This document shows, in pieces, positions 11,664-18,738 of a DNA stretch of 64,000 nucleotides. The stretch comes from Curvibacter sp. (lineage in GTDB: Bacteria > Pseudomonadota > Gammaproteobacteria > Burkholderiales > Burkholderiaceae_C). The notes beneath the pieces were generated by a model. That model was given only the letters and a program-made list of their open reading frames with translations. It did not search any database and had not been told where the DNA came from. The stretch spans positions 1-64,000 of the forward strand of contig JAHRYV010000008.1 in the NCBI GenBank assembly GCA_020621965.1. Reading direction: 5' to 3'. How positions within the stretch are numbered: position 1 is the stretch's first letter; every line of letters starts with the position of its first letter. A program made the position numbers and the translations under genes.

Positions 11664-11700
11664 TTCGCGGGTTTGGGCCCTATTCATCAACGCCAGCCTG

Positions 11701-11733
11701 TATAGAATGAGAATGTTCTTATATTAGGATTCG
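11701..11733 (+). promoter_or_regulatory. AT-rich promoter/operator region of the ArsR-type gene
   Basis: The 77-bp gap before the regulator holds an AT-rich island with the small inverted repeat AGAA-TG-TTCT (11711-11720) followed by CTTATATT (11718-11725). The octamer CTTATATT recurs in the divergent tsuA/MBL promoter region at 15614-15621. Autoregulation by the adjacent repressor is a reasonable guess. Confidence 0.35.
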
Positions 11734-11740
11734 TCTAGTC

Positions 11741-12112
11741 ATGAGCAAGCGTTCCATCCAGGCAACTCCGGCGAGCGTGACCGAACCGGATCAGGTGTTC
11801 GAACTGGCCGCCGAGACCTTTCGTGTCATGTCGGCGCCCATGCGCTTGAAGATCATCAGCCACCTGTGCGATGGCGAGCGCAACGTCAGCTATCTGCTGA
11901 GCAAGATCGACACCACCCAGCCCAATATGTCGCAGCACCTGACCACGCTGTACCAGGCGGGTGTGCTGGGCAAGCGGCGCGACGGCGTGCAGATCTACTA
12001 CCGCATCATCGACGACCGCGTGGCCGCGCTGTGCCGCGCCGTGTGCACGCAGATCGCCGCCGAGGCCAACTTCGAGCCGACGCCGGATTCGGCGATAGCG
12101 CGAGCCGCCTGA
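11741..12112 (+). CDS. ArsR/SmtB-family repressor, SqrR/BigR-like
   Basis: A 123-aa winged-helix regulator. The HTH spans VSYLLSKIDTTQPNMSQHLTTL (residues 49-70; NMSQHLTTL is the recognition helix) with the wing GKRRDGVQIYYRI. Cys43 in alpha-2 (HLCDGE) and Cys98/Cys102 near the C-terminus are placed like the two Cys that SqrR/BigR proteins use to sense persulfide. The metal-site CVC motif of ArsR itself is absent. It lies beside sulfide-oxidation genes transcribed toward it, so a sulfur-responsive repressor is likely. Confidence 0.8.
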   Translation: MSKRSIQATPASVTEPDQVFELAAETFRVMSAPMRLKIISHLCDGERNVSYLLSKIDTTQPNMSQHLTTLYQAGVLGKRRDGVQIYYRIIDDRVAALCRAVCTQIAAEANFEPTPDSAIARAA

Positions 12113-12118
12113 GCAAAA

Positions 12119-12144
12119 AAAACGGGGCCTGCGGGCCCCGTTTT
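12119..12144. terminator. Bidirectional rho-independent terminator
   Basis: AAAACGGGGCC / GGCCCCGTTTT arms with loop TGCG, A-run on one side and T-run on the other, between the convergent regulator and DsrE-like genes. Works for both strands. Confidence 0.9.
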
Positions 12145-12162
12145 GCATCCGGTCCAGGCTGC

Positions 12163-12618
12163 TCAGGGCTTGAGATAGACGTAACCTTCTTCCGCCTGCA
12201 GGCGTGCCACCTCGGCCACGCCCGAGGGCACGATCTTGGTTTCCATCAGCAGGCGGTCGGGGTTGATGTTGCGCGCCGTCAGCGTGTTGTTGCAGACCCG
12301 GAACTCGATGCCCTTGCTGGCCAGATCGCTGACCGTGCCGCTGAACTCGTTGCCCTTGGCGTCCTTGGCGTCCTGCAGCAGGAAGTTGATGCCCGGGCCG
12401 TGTGTCACCACCACGATCTTGGCCTTGGGGTCGGCATTCATGTGGTTGCGGATGTTGTTGAGGACCGCCGGCACGGTGTTCACATCGGTGTTGATGTGGT
12501 AGACCGCCTTCACCTGCACGGGTGCCTGGCTGGCAGTGCTGGTGCTGGTGCCGGCGCAGCCGGACAGGGTGCCGCCGGCAAGGAGCGCCAGCGCCAGGGT
12601 GGCAACGATTTTGTACAT
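12163..12618 (-). CDS. DsrE/DsrF-like periplasmic lipoprotein
   Basis: A 151-aa protein with a lipoprotein signal (LALALLAGGTLSGC, lipobox LSGC) followed by a DsrE-like fold: KAVYHINTD, KIVVVTHGPGINFLL, and FRVCNNTL with the conserved Cys. DsrE-family proteins bind sulfur on this Cys, although many such exported versions are uncharacterised. The ATG at 12618 is chosen because AGGAG lies 6 nt upstream; the ATG two codons earlier abuts it. It is the last gene of a minus-strand set with the flavocytochrome genes, but a strong terminator separates it from fccB. Confidence 0.8.
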   Translation of the reverse strand: MYKIVATLALALLAGGTLSGCAGTSTSTASQAPVQVKAVYHINTDVNTVPAVLNNIRNHMNADPKAKIVVVTHGPGINFLLQDAKDAKGNEFSGTVSDLASKGIEFRVCNNTLTARNINPDRLLMETKIVPSGVAEVARLQAEEGYVYLKP

Positions 12619-12642
12619 GATCATCTCCTGAAGTTGAATGCC

Positions 12643-12674
12643 AAAAAAACAGGGCCGGCATATGCCGGCCCTGT
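12643..12674 (-). terminator. Rho-independent terminator of the flavocytochrome operon
   Basis: A perfect 26-bp palindrome (12649-12674; arms ACAGGGCCGGCAT) is followed on the minus strand by a run of seven T. It lies between fccB and the DsrE-like gene. Confidence 0.88.
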
Positions 12675-12708
12675 AGGCTCCGGGCGCGTAGCCCAGGGGC
12701 CGTCAGGC

Positions 12709-14001
12709 TCAGAGCAGTGTATCAGCCCAGATGTTCTGCGCCCAGTTCCAGGCGTAGATGCCCTCAAGCTCGTTGGGGGCGGCGGACACGCCGCCCGAAC
12801 CCGGCACGGTCTTGAAGGTCTTCTCGGCGGCCACGTACTGGTGCACCGAGGCCACGTGCACCACCAGCTTGTCGTTGACGAAGCTGTAGCAGGTGTTGGT
12901 CAGCAGCGGCTGCGGGTTGACGTCCATGCCCGAGAGCTGGGCCACCACGGCGGCGGCCACCACCTTGCCGTGCGAGTTGGCCATGTGACCGGACTTGGGC
13001 ATCAGCGGCGCGGCCAGCACCGAGTCGCCGATCACGTGCACGTCCTTGGCGGCGGTGGATTCGAAGGTCAGGTAGTCGACGTTGCACCAGCGGCCGTTGG
13101 CATTGGCCAGGCCGGACTGCATGGCGATGAGGCCGGCGCTCATATTGGGCAGCACGTTGAGCACGTCGGCCTTGACGTCATCAGCCGTCTCGAACTTGAT
13201 GGTGCTGGTCTTGGCGTCGACCGCAATGGCCTTGTGGTTGCCGCGGAATTCGAGCATGCCGGCGTAGTTCTCGGCCCAGAACTTCTTGAACAGCGGGCCC
13301 TTGGAGGTGACGTCCGGATTGGCGTCGAGGATCAGCACCTTGGAGCGGGGCTTGGCCTTCTTGAAGTAGCTGGCGACCTGGCTGGCGCGCTCGTAGGGGC
13401 CGGGCGGGCAGCGGTAGGGCGCCAGCGGCACGGCGATGGCGTAGGTGCCGCCGTCGGGCATGGCTTCGAGCTGGCGGCGCAGCGCCATGGTCTCGGGGCC
13501 GGCCTTCCAGGCCTGCAGGATCTGGCCCGCGGCGCTGGCGTCCTTGAGGCCCTCGACGCTGCCCCACATCATGTCGATGCCGGGCGAGACGATCAGCTTG
13601 TCGTAGCCCAGCTTGGCGCCGCCGGCCAGCGTCACCGTCTTCTTGCCCTTGTCGATGCTGGTGACGCGGTCACGGGCGTGGATCACGCCGTGCTTGCCGC
13701 TCAGGTTGTCGTAGGGCGTGGTGATGTCGCCCATGGTCTTGGAGCCGCCGATCACCAGATTGGAGACCGGGCAGGAGATGAAACTCTCATTGGGCTCCAC
13801 CAGCACCACGTCGATCTGGTAGTTGGAGAGCATGCGCACGTACTTGGCGGCGGTGGCGCCACCGTAGCCGCCGCCGATCACGACCACCTTGGCCTTCGAG
13901 GGCAGGGTGGCGGTGGCGGTGGTGGAACAACCCAGCAGGGAGAGGCTGCTGCCCAGGGTGCCGAGCGCCAGGGAGGCCTGGACAAAATTGCGACGTTTCA
14001 T
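12709..14001 (-). CDS. fccB: Flavocytochrome c sulfide dehydrogenase, flavoprotein subunit
   Basis: A 430-aa periplasmic FAD protein that oxidises sulfide and passes electrons to a c-type cytochrome. The N-terminus carries a Tat signal (MKRRNFVQAS). The dinucleotide fold GGGYGG starts at residue 43. Cys77 (SCPVSNLVIGG) corresponds to the flavin-attached Cys, and Cys198 (YRCPPGP) and Cys371 (TNTCYSF) to the redox disulfide pair of FCSD. VHVIGDS is the second FAD motif and the FCSD-type C-terminal domain is present. It sits 16 bp downstream of the cytochrome gene. Confidence 0.92.
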   Translation of the reverse strand: MKRRNFVQASLALGTLGSSLSLLGCSTTATATLPSKAKVVVIGGGYGGATAAKYVRMLSNYQIDVVLVEPNESFISCPVSNLVIGGSKTMGDITTPYDNLSGKHGVIHARDRVTSIDKGKKTVTLAGGAKLGYDKLIVSPGIDMMWGSVEGLKDASAAGQILQAWKAGPETMALRRQLEAMPDGGTYAIAVPLAPYRCPPGPYERASQVASYFKKAKPRSKVLILDANPDVTSKGPLFKKFWAENYAGMLEFRGNHKAIAVDAKTSTIKFETADDVKADVLNVLPNMSAGLIAMQSGLANANGRWCNVDYLTFESTAAKDVHVIGDSVLAAPLMPKSGHMANSHGKVVAAAVVAQLSGMDVNPQPLLTNTCYSFVNDKLVVHVASVHQYVAAEKTFKTVPGSGGVSAAPNELEGIYAWNWAQNIWADTLL

Positions 14002-14017
14002 ATTGGCAATCTCCTGC

Positions 14018-14344
14018 TTAGCGCTTGAGGGAAGAGAAATACGTGGACACCGACTGGATCTGCTCCTCGGTCAGGCCCTTGGTGATCTGGTGCATCACGG
14101 TGGCCGGACGCGTGCCTTCGCGGAAGGCCTTCATCTGGGTCACCATGTACTCGCGGGGCATGCCCGCCAGCGAGGGGATGGCCGAGCCGTCGACGGTGCG
14201 GCCTTCGGTGCCGTGGCAGTTGGCGCACATGGCGGCCAGTGCGCGTTGATGCAATTGGACGGTGTCCTGCGGGGTGGCGGCACCGGCTGTCGTGGCAACG
14301 CAGCCCGACATCAGTACGGCCGTCCAGATCGGTTTGAGGCGCAT
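14018..14344 (-). CDS. Exported monohaem cytochrome c, probable FccA partner
   Basis: A 108-aa class I cytochrome with haem motif CANCH (Cys40, Cys43, His44) and a hydrophobic signal sequence (MRLKPIWTAVLMSGCVATTAG in the first 21 residues, of which LMSGC could also serve as a lipobox). The ATG at 14344 follows AAGGAG. Gene order cytochrome-flavoprotein matches fccA-fccB, so it is the likely electron acceptor of the sulfide dehydrogenase. FccA proteins can be mono- or dihaem. Confidence 0.88.
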   Translation of the reverse strand: MRLKPIWTAVLMSGCVATTAGAATPQDTVQLHQRALAAMCANCHGTEGRTVDGSAIPSLAGMPREYMVTQMKAFREGTRPATVMHQITKGLTEEQIQSVSTYFSSLKR

Positions 14345-14460
14345 GGAGGTCTCCTTAGTTGTTGAAAATTTCACATTAAACAAATTTTGGCCAAGGGGCA
14401 CCCGTATTGTCTCGGGTGTTTACCCTCAGATACCTTACGGTCTTTGGTATCGGTGTAAAG

Positions 14461-14478
14461 GGGCCGCTGCCGCGGCCC
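14461..14478 (-). terminator. Probable terminator downstream of the YeeE/YedE gene
   Basis: GGGCCGC / GCGGCCC arms with loop TGCC lie just past the stop at 14481; on the minus strand CCTTT follows. The remaining bases to the cytochrome start hold two more small stem-loops and presumably a separate promoter. Confidence 0.55.
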
Positions 14479-14480
14479 GA

Positions 14481-15587
14481 TCACGGGGCCTGCATATTGG
14501 CCTTGGTGCCTATCACCTGCTGGGTCGGTGGCGGTGCGCTCGTCTGACCATCCATCAGGCGGTCGGTGATGCCGGCGCCGGCCCACATGCCGATCAGCGC
14601 CAGCCAGGCGGTGAGCGCAAACACCGCGCCACCGGTCATGCCGGCGCCCACGGCGCAGCCGCCGGCCAGCATGGAGCCAAAGCCCATCAGGATGGCGCCG
14701 GCGATGTAACGACGCATGCTGTAGCCGTCCGTGAAGCCCTCAAGCCGGAAATCCTTGCCCACCAGGGCGCCGATGAAGGAGCCGGCGAACACACCGGGCA
14801 ATAGACCGAAGTCAAACCCGATCGGCGGCGCCGGCGCGGCCAGCACGCGCATCAGCCATTCGGCCGAGGGACCGCTGAAGGTGAGGCCCTGCACCTGCAC
14901 GACATTGAAGCTGTCGTGCGAGATCAGGTGGGTGTACCACCAACCGCCCGCCACCGCTAGGCCGGTGCCGATGCCGCCTACCCATTTCCAGAAACCCCAG
15001 CCGCTGCGGATCGAGAAGTACAGCGCGGCGACGAACCACACCAGGCCCACCGTCAGGCCGCCCCAATGCCCCATGCCGGTGATGGCCAGCAGGTCGCGTG
15101 TGGGGCCGCCTTCGACCGTCCACCAGCCGCTGATCGTGTAACGCAGCGGGGCCAGTGAACCCGACAGTGCGGCCTGCGCGCTGACGGCGAAGATCAGGCC
15201 GGAGAGCAGGGCGCGCAGATTGCCGTTGGCCGAGAGCACCAGCAAGCGGCTGGCGCAGCCGCGTGTCATGATCATGCCGGCGCCGAACAGCAGTCCGCCG
15301 ATCAGTGCGCCCGACAGGCTGCCGCGGGTGGCGATCTGGCGCGCCGTGCTGGTGTCCAGAGCGCCCAGCACGATCAGACCCTGCACCACCACCACGGCCG
15401 TGGAGAACGCCAGCAGCCAGACCGAGAGCTTCTCACCGAATTTTCGGTGCCAGAATTCGATGGTTGCCGCGCGCAGGCAGAATTTGGAGCGCTGGGCGAA
15501 AAAGCCGAACAACAGGCCGATCACGGCCCCACCGATGGCCAGCGCCACGGGTTCGCCATGGTCTTCAAGGATGGTTGCCAGATTCAT
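14481..15587 (-). CDS. tsuA: YeeE/YedE-family transporter, TsuA-like thiosulfate permease
   Basis: A 368-aa polytopic protein with the pseudo-two-fold YeeE/YedE repeat. Cys37 (RSKFCLRA), Cys111 (MTRGCASR) and Cys311 (LAGGCAVG) sit in the conserved Cys positions through which the structurally studied TsuA passes thiosulfate. It is divergent from the MBL gene and upstream of the flavocytochrome genes, which supports a role in importing a reduced sulfur compound. The symbol is by family; substrate is inferred. Confidence 0.85.
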   Translation of the reverse strand: MNLATILEDHGEPVALAIGGAVIGLLFGFFAQRSKFCLRAATIEFWHRKFGEKLSVWLLAFSTAVVVVQGLIVLGALDTSTARQIATRGSLSGALIGGLLFGAGMIMTRGCASRLLVLSANGNLRALLSGLIFAVSAQAALSGSLAPLRYTISGWWTVEGGPTRDLLAITGMGHWGGLTVGLVWFVAALYFSIRSGWGFWKWVGGIGTGLAVAGGWWYTHLISHDSFNVVQVQGLTFSGPSAEWLMRVLAAPAPPIGFDFGLLPGVFAGSFIGALVGKDFRLEGFTDGYSMRRYIAGAILMGFGSMLAGGCAVGAGMTGGAVFALTAWLALIGMWAGAGITDRLMDGQTSAPPPTQQVIGTKANMQAP

Positions 15588-15608
15588 GGACTCGATCCAT
15601 AATTTCGT

Positions 15609-15621
15609 ATTTGCTTATATT
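15609..15621. promoter_or_regulatory. Possible shared operator motif in the divergent tsuA / MBL promoter
   Basis: ATTTGCTTATATT in the 131-bp divergent gap shares CTTATATT with the region upstream of the ArsR-type regulator (11718-11725). Shared AT-rich octamers in a GC-rich genome hint at a common regulator; the full operator is not defined. Confidence 0.3.
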
Positions 15622-15718
15622 GCATGTTAGTCACGATCGTCCAGTCTAAGCTTGATCTGCCTCAAGAACTCTTTGTGACGGGGCAGACCCGCACGGGCGA
15701 GGGAACACTGGAGTTGGC

Positions 15719-16687
15719 ATGGGCGTGAGTGGAGCGCGGCGCGGCCGCTGGGCCGCAAGGCTGGTCGGCGCGACGCTGGCCGCATGGCTGGCCGTCGCCG
15801 GGGCCCAGGATGCGCCCCCCATGCAGGCGCAGCAGGTCTCGCCGTCGGCCTGGTTCGTCGAGGGGGTCTCCGCCCTGGGCTCGCCAGCCAACCAGAACTT
15901 CATCTCCAATGCCGGCTTCGTGGTGACACCGGCGGGGGTGGTGGTGATCGACGCGCTGGGTTCGCCGGCGCTGGCCGAGCGCTTGGTCGCGCAGATCCGC
16001 CAGGTCACGGCCCAGCCCATCACGCACGTCATCGTCACCCACTACCACGCCGACCATATCTACGGCCTGCAGACCTTCAGGGCCCTGGGCGCACGCATCA
16101 TCGCGCACGGCGCCGCCAAGGAGTACCTGAACTCCGAAACCGCCCAGCAGCGGCTGGAAGTCTCGCGCGTCGAACTGGCGCCCTGGGTCGACCAAGACAC
16201 CCGTCTGGTCGAAGCCGACGAGTGGCTGAGCGCCGACCGCGTGCTCAAGGTCGGCGGCATGGAACTCCAGATCAAGATCGTCGGCCCTTCCCATACGCCG
16301 GAAGATCTGGCCGTCTACCTGCCCCGGGAGAAGGTGCTGTTTGCCGGCGATCTGGTGTTCCGCGGCCGCATCCCCTATGTGGGCAAGGCCGACAGCCGGC
16401 ACTGGATTGCGGCGCTGCAGACCCTGCTCCACTACGAGGCCGACGTCATCGTCCCCGGCCACGGTCCGCTGTCGCACGAGGCGCGCCGGGACATGCAGCT
16501 CACGCGCGATTACCTGATCTACCTGCGCAAGAGCATGGGGCAGGCGGCGGCCAACCTCGAACCCTTCGACGAGGCCTACCGCAACACCGACTGGAGCGCG
16601 TTCGAACACCTGCCGCTGTTTCGCGTGGCCAACCGCATGAACGCCTACAACACCTATCTGCTGCTGGAGCAGCAAAGCGGCCCGTGA
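15719..16687 (+). CDS. Periplasmic metallo-beta-lactamase-fold hydrolase (SoxH/quinoprotein-relay type)
   Basis: A 322-aa exported MBL protein: signal sequence to about residue 29 (AWLAVAGAQ), zinc motif THYHADH near 104-110, AHGAAKEY, VGPSHTPEDL (third His), FAGDLVFRGRIPY and VPGHGPL. Proteins of this type occur in sox clusters (SoxH) and beside PQQ dehydrogenases; the substrate is not established. GGAG lies 8 nt before the ATG. Its stop overlaps the start of the thioredoxin gene. Confidence 0.85.
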   Translation: MGVSGARRGRWAARLVGATLAAWLAVAGAQDAPPMQAQQVSPSAWFVEGVSALGSPANQNFISNAGFVVTPAGVVVIDALGSPALAERLVAQIRQVTAQPITHVIVTHYHADHIYGLQTFRALGARIIAHGAAKEYLNSETAQQRLEVSRVELAPWVDQDTRLVEADEWLSADRVLKVGGMELQIKIVGPSHTPEDLAVYLPREKVLFAGDLVFRGRIPYVGKADSRHWIAALQTLLHYEADVIVPGHGPLSHEARRDMQLTRDYLIYLRKSMGQAAANLEPFDEAYRNTDWSAFEHLPLFRVANRMNAYNTYLLLEQQSGP

Positions 16688-17154
16688 AGCGCATGGGAAC
16701 GAGACGACGCGACCTGCTGTTGGCCGCCGCCGCTGTGCCGCTGGTGCTGCAGCCGGCGCGCGCCGCAGTGCTGCCGGTGGCACACAACCTCAAGGACGAA
16801 CTGGCTTCGGCTCTGGCCAAACGTCAGCCGCTGGTGGTGATGGTCAGCCTGGAAGGCTGTCCCTTCTGCCGCGTGGCGCGCGATCATTACCTCGTGCCGC
16901 TGCACGAGCAGGATGGCGTGCCGGTGGCGCAGATCGACATGCGCACGCGCACCCGCGTGCAGGATTTCCGCGGTGCCGCCGTCACCCACGACGATCTGGC
17001 ACGGCTGTGGAAGATCCGCATCGCCCCCACCGTGTTGTTCTTCGGTCGCGGCGGTGTGGAAGTGGCCGAGCGCCTGGTGGGGGGCTACATCCCGGACTTC
17101 TATGGCGCCTACCTGGAGCAACGCCTGGAACAGGCCCGCGCCACCCTGCGTTGA
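16684..17154 (+). CDS. Exported thioredoxin-fold protein, SoxW/SoxS-like
   Basis: A 156-aa thioredoxin-like protein with a twin-arginine-type signal (TRRRDLLLAAAAV) and redox motif GCPFC near residue 60, followed by cis-Pro IAPT and GGYIPDFY. It probably keeps periplasmic sulfur carriers or Cys proteins reduced, as SoxS/SoxW do. The GTG at 16684 overlaps the MBL stop in GTGA; the ATG at 16693 is an alternative and would shorten the n-region by three residues. Confidence 0.82.
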   Translation: MKRMGTRRRDLLLAAAAVPLVLQPARAAVLPVAHNLKDELASALAKRQPLVVMVSLEGCPFCRVARDHYLVPLHEQDGVPVAQIDMRTRTRVQDFRGAAVTHDDLARLWKIRIAPTVLFFGRGGVEVAERLVGGYIPDFYGAYLEQRLEQARATLR

Positions 17155-17232
17155 CCAGTTCACGCGACTTGGCCGCGGCCTTGCCGGGCCGTGCTGCAGG
17201 CGGCGAAAAATCCCCCTATACTCGCCCTCTTC

Positions 17233-17252
17233 ATAAGCCCCTGGGGGTATAA
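17233..17252 (+). promoter_or_regulatory. Candidate CsoR/CstR-type operator upstream of the YeeE pair
   Basis: ATAAGCCCC-TG-GGGGGTATAA is a GC-cored, AT-flanked near-palindrome; on the other strand it reads TATACCCCC-A-GGGGCTTAT. CsoR-family persulfide/copper sensors bind ATACCCC-N-GGGGTAT-like sites, and CstR regulates YeeE/rhodanese operons in other bacteria. A second CCCCCTATA lies 20 bp upstream. No csoR-family gene is in the window. Confidence 0.4.
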
Positions 17253-17286
17253 AAACCCAGGACGGCCAACAAGTTTTGGAGGACAC

Positions 17287-17820
17287 GTGAAGAGTTCGAA
17301 CGTATGTGAGGTGCCGCGCCAGCCCTACTGGCCCGCCTGGGCCGCCGGCCTGGCGCTGGGTGTGGTGCTGCTGCTGACCTTTGTCCTGACCGGCCATGGT
17401 CTGGGCGCCACCGGTTTCACCACCCGGCTCAGTGCCTGGTTCGGTGGTCTGGCGGCCCCGCAGTGGACGCTGGCCAACGACTACCTGGGCCCGATGATCG
17501 AAGACGGCGCCGTGCTGTCCTCCTGGATCACCTGGCAGGTGCTGGGCGTCTTCATCGGCGCCCTGGTCTCCGGCCTGCTGGCCCGACGCATCGCCTGGCG
17601 CATCGAAGGCGAGGCCAGCGCCGGCCGTCTCGGCCGCCTGCTCAGGGCCCTGGGTGGCGGCATCCTGGCCGGCGTTGGCGCGCGCATCGCCGCCGGCTGC
17701 ACCAGCGGTGTCGGCCTGTCCGGCGCGGCGGTGCTCAGCGTAGCCGGTTTCGTCTTCCTCGGCGCCTTCTTCGCCGCCGGTCTGATCGCCGCGCGTCTGA
17801 GTGGTGGAGGTGTCAAATGA
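17287..17820 (+). CDS. YeeE/YedE-family half transporter A (PmpA-like)
   Basis: A 177-aa membrane protein with four to five hydrophobic segments and the family Cys motif IAAGCTSGVGLSG. The GTG at 17287 follows a strong GGAGG. The gene overlaps the next by ATGA; such two-gene halves (PmpA/PmpB) correspond to one full-length YeeE/YedE and are thought to import a sulfur compound. Upstream is a GC-cored palindrome that may be an operator. Confidence 0.85.
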   Translation: MKSSNVCEVPRQPYWPAWAAGLALGVVLLLTFVLTGHGLGATGFTTRLSAWFGGLAAPQWTLANDYLGPMIEDGAVLSSWITWQVLGVFIGALVSGLLARRIAWRIEGEASAGRLGRLLRALGGGILAGVGARIAAGCTSGVGLSGAAVLSVAGFVFLGAFFAAGLIAARLSGGGVK

Positions 17821-18395
17821 ACGAACTGCTCTCCGCCGGCGGTCCGCTGGTCGCCCTGCTGCTGGGTATCGGTTTTGGCTTCGTGCTGGAGCGCGCCGGT
17901 TTCGGCAGCGGCTGCAAGCTCACCGCCCAGTTCCGCCTGACCGACTGGTCGGTGTTCAAGGTCATGTTCACGGCCATCGTCTTCGCCGCGGTCGGCATGT
18001 ATGTGTTCGAACTGCTGGGCTGGATGGATGCCGAATCGGTCTACGTGCCGGCGCCCTATATGTGGGCCCTCGCCGTGGGCGGCGCCCTGATCGGCACCGG
18101 TTTCGCCGTGGGGGGCTACTGCCCGGGCACGGCGGCCGTGGGGCTGGTGACGGGGCGTCTGGACGCGTTGGTGTTCTTTGCCGGCATCCTGATCGGCACC
18201 TATGTGTTTGCCGCTTTCTTCCCGCAGTTCGACCCGCTCACCACCGCCGGTGAACTCACCCGCGGTGACCGCCTGCCCGAACTGCTGGGTCTGCCCGAGT
18301 GGCTGGTGCTGGCGGCCCTGGTAGTGGCCGCCATCGGCGTCTACTTCCTGGGCGGCTGGTTCGAGCGTCGCGCCCGTGCCGCCGGCCAGGTCTGA
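17817..18395 (+). CDS. YeeE/YedE-family half transporter B (PmpB-like)
   Basis: A 192-aa membrane protein. Cys motifs GFGSGCKLTAQ near residue 32 and VGGYCPGTAAVG near 102 are typical of the second half of YeeE/YedE. Translationally coupled to the first half. Together with the tsuA-like gene the locus has two complete YeeE/YedE transporters. Confidence 0.87.
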   Translation: MNELLSAGGPLVALLLGIGFGFVLERAGFGSGCKLTAQFRLTDWSVFKVMFTAIVFAAVGMYVFELLGWMDAESVYVPAPYMWALAVGGALIGTGFAVGGYCPGTAAVGLVTGRLDALVFFAGILIGTYVFAAFFPQFDPLTTAGELTRGDRLPELLGLPEWLVLAALVVAAIGVYFLGGWFERRARAAGQV

Positions 18396-18420
18396 AGATT
18401 CTTTGTCAGGAGAACGATCG

Positions 18421-18723
18421 ATGAAACGTACCCGCAACACCCTGGCTCCGCTGGTCTCCGCCCTGGCCATGAGCCTGCTGGCCGTGCCGGTGGCCGCCGT
18501 CGCCCAGTCGGCCGAAACCCCGGCCCGTGCCGCCAATCCTTGCGCCGGCAACCCCTGTGCCGGCGCCAAGCGCCGCAGCCGCGCCGACAACCCCTGTGCC
18601 GGCAACCCTTGCGCCGGAGCGAAGCGTCGCAGCCGTGCCGACAACCCCTGTGCCGGCAACCCCTGCGCCGGTTCCAAGCGCCGCAGCCGCAGCGAGAATC
18701 CCTGCGCCGGCAAGAGCCGCTAA
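18421..18723 (+). CDS. Exported Cys-repeat protein, three 18-residue NPCAG units
   Basis: A 100-aa protein. Residues 1-29 form a signal peptide (basic start, hydrophobic core, AVAQ cleavage). From residue 39 come three near-identical units of NPCAGNPCAGAKRRSRAD (39-56, 57-74, 75-92; A/S and D/E vary) and a final NPCAGKSR. This gives seven Cys (41, 46, 59, 64, 77, 82, 95) in CxxxxC pairs separated by KRRSR basic patches. AGGAG precedes the ATG. I do not recognise the family. It lies 25 bp after the sulfur permease pair and 15 bp before an unrecognised His-rich protein. The Cys spacing suggests metal or sulfane-sulfur binding, or a modified peptide; none is shown. Confidence 0.85.
   Translation: MKRTRNTLAPLVSALAMSLLAVPVAAVAQSAETPARAANPCAGNPCAGAKRRSRADNPCAGNPCAGAKRRSRADNPCAGNPCAGSKRRSRSENPCAGKSR
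18535..18720 (+). repeat. 54-bp tandem repeats inside the NPCAG gene
   Basis: Three 54-bp units (18535-18588, 18589-18642, 18643-18696) plus a 24-bp partial unit. The DNA differs at several silent sites, so the repeats are not newborn, while the Cys, Pro and basic residues are unchanged. Confidence 0.88.
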
Positions 18724-18738
18724 GCCAGGAGCGTTGTC

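Noticed and set aside
16693-17154. Treating the thioredoxin as the tail of a 456-codon frame from 15784
   Set aside because: The upstream part is a shadow of the MBL gene; a Tat-type signal begins at the GTG/ATG near 16684-16693.
17210-17226. Standard sigma-70 promoter at TATACT (17217-17222)
   Set aside because: A good -10 is present, but no -35 lies at a proper distance, so only the palindrome is reported.
18535-18720. CRISPR or noncoding tandem repeat
   Set aside because: The 54-bp units are in frame and encode a conserved Cys pattern with a signal peptide and ribosome site upstream.
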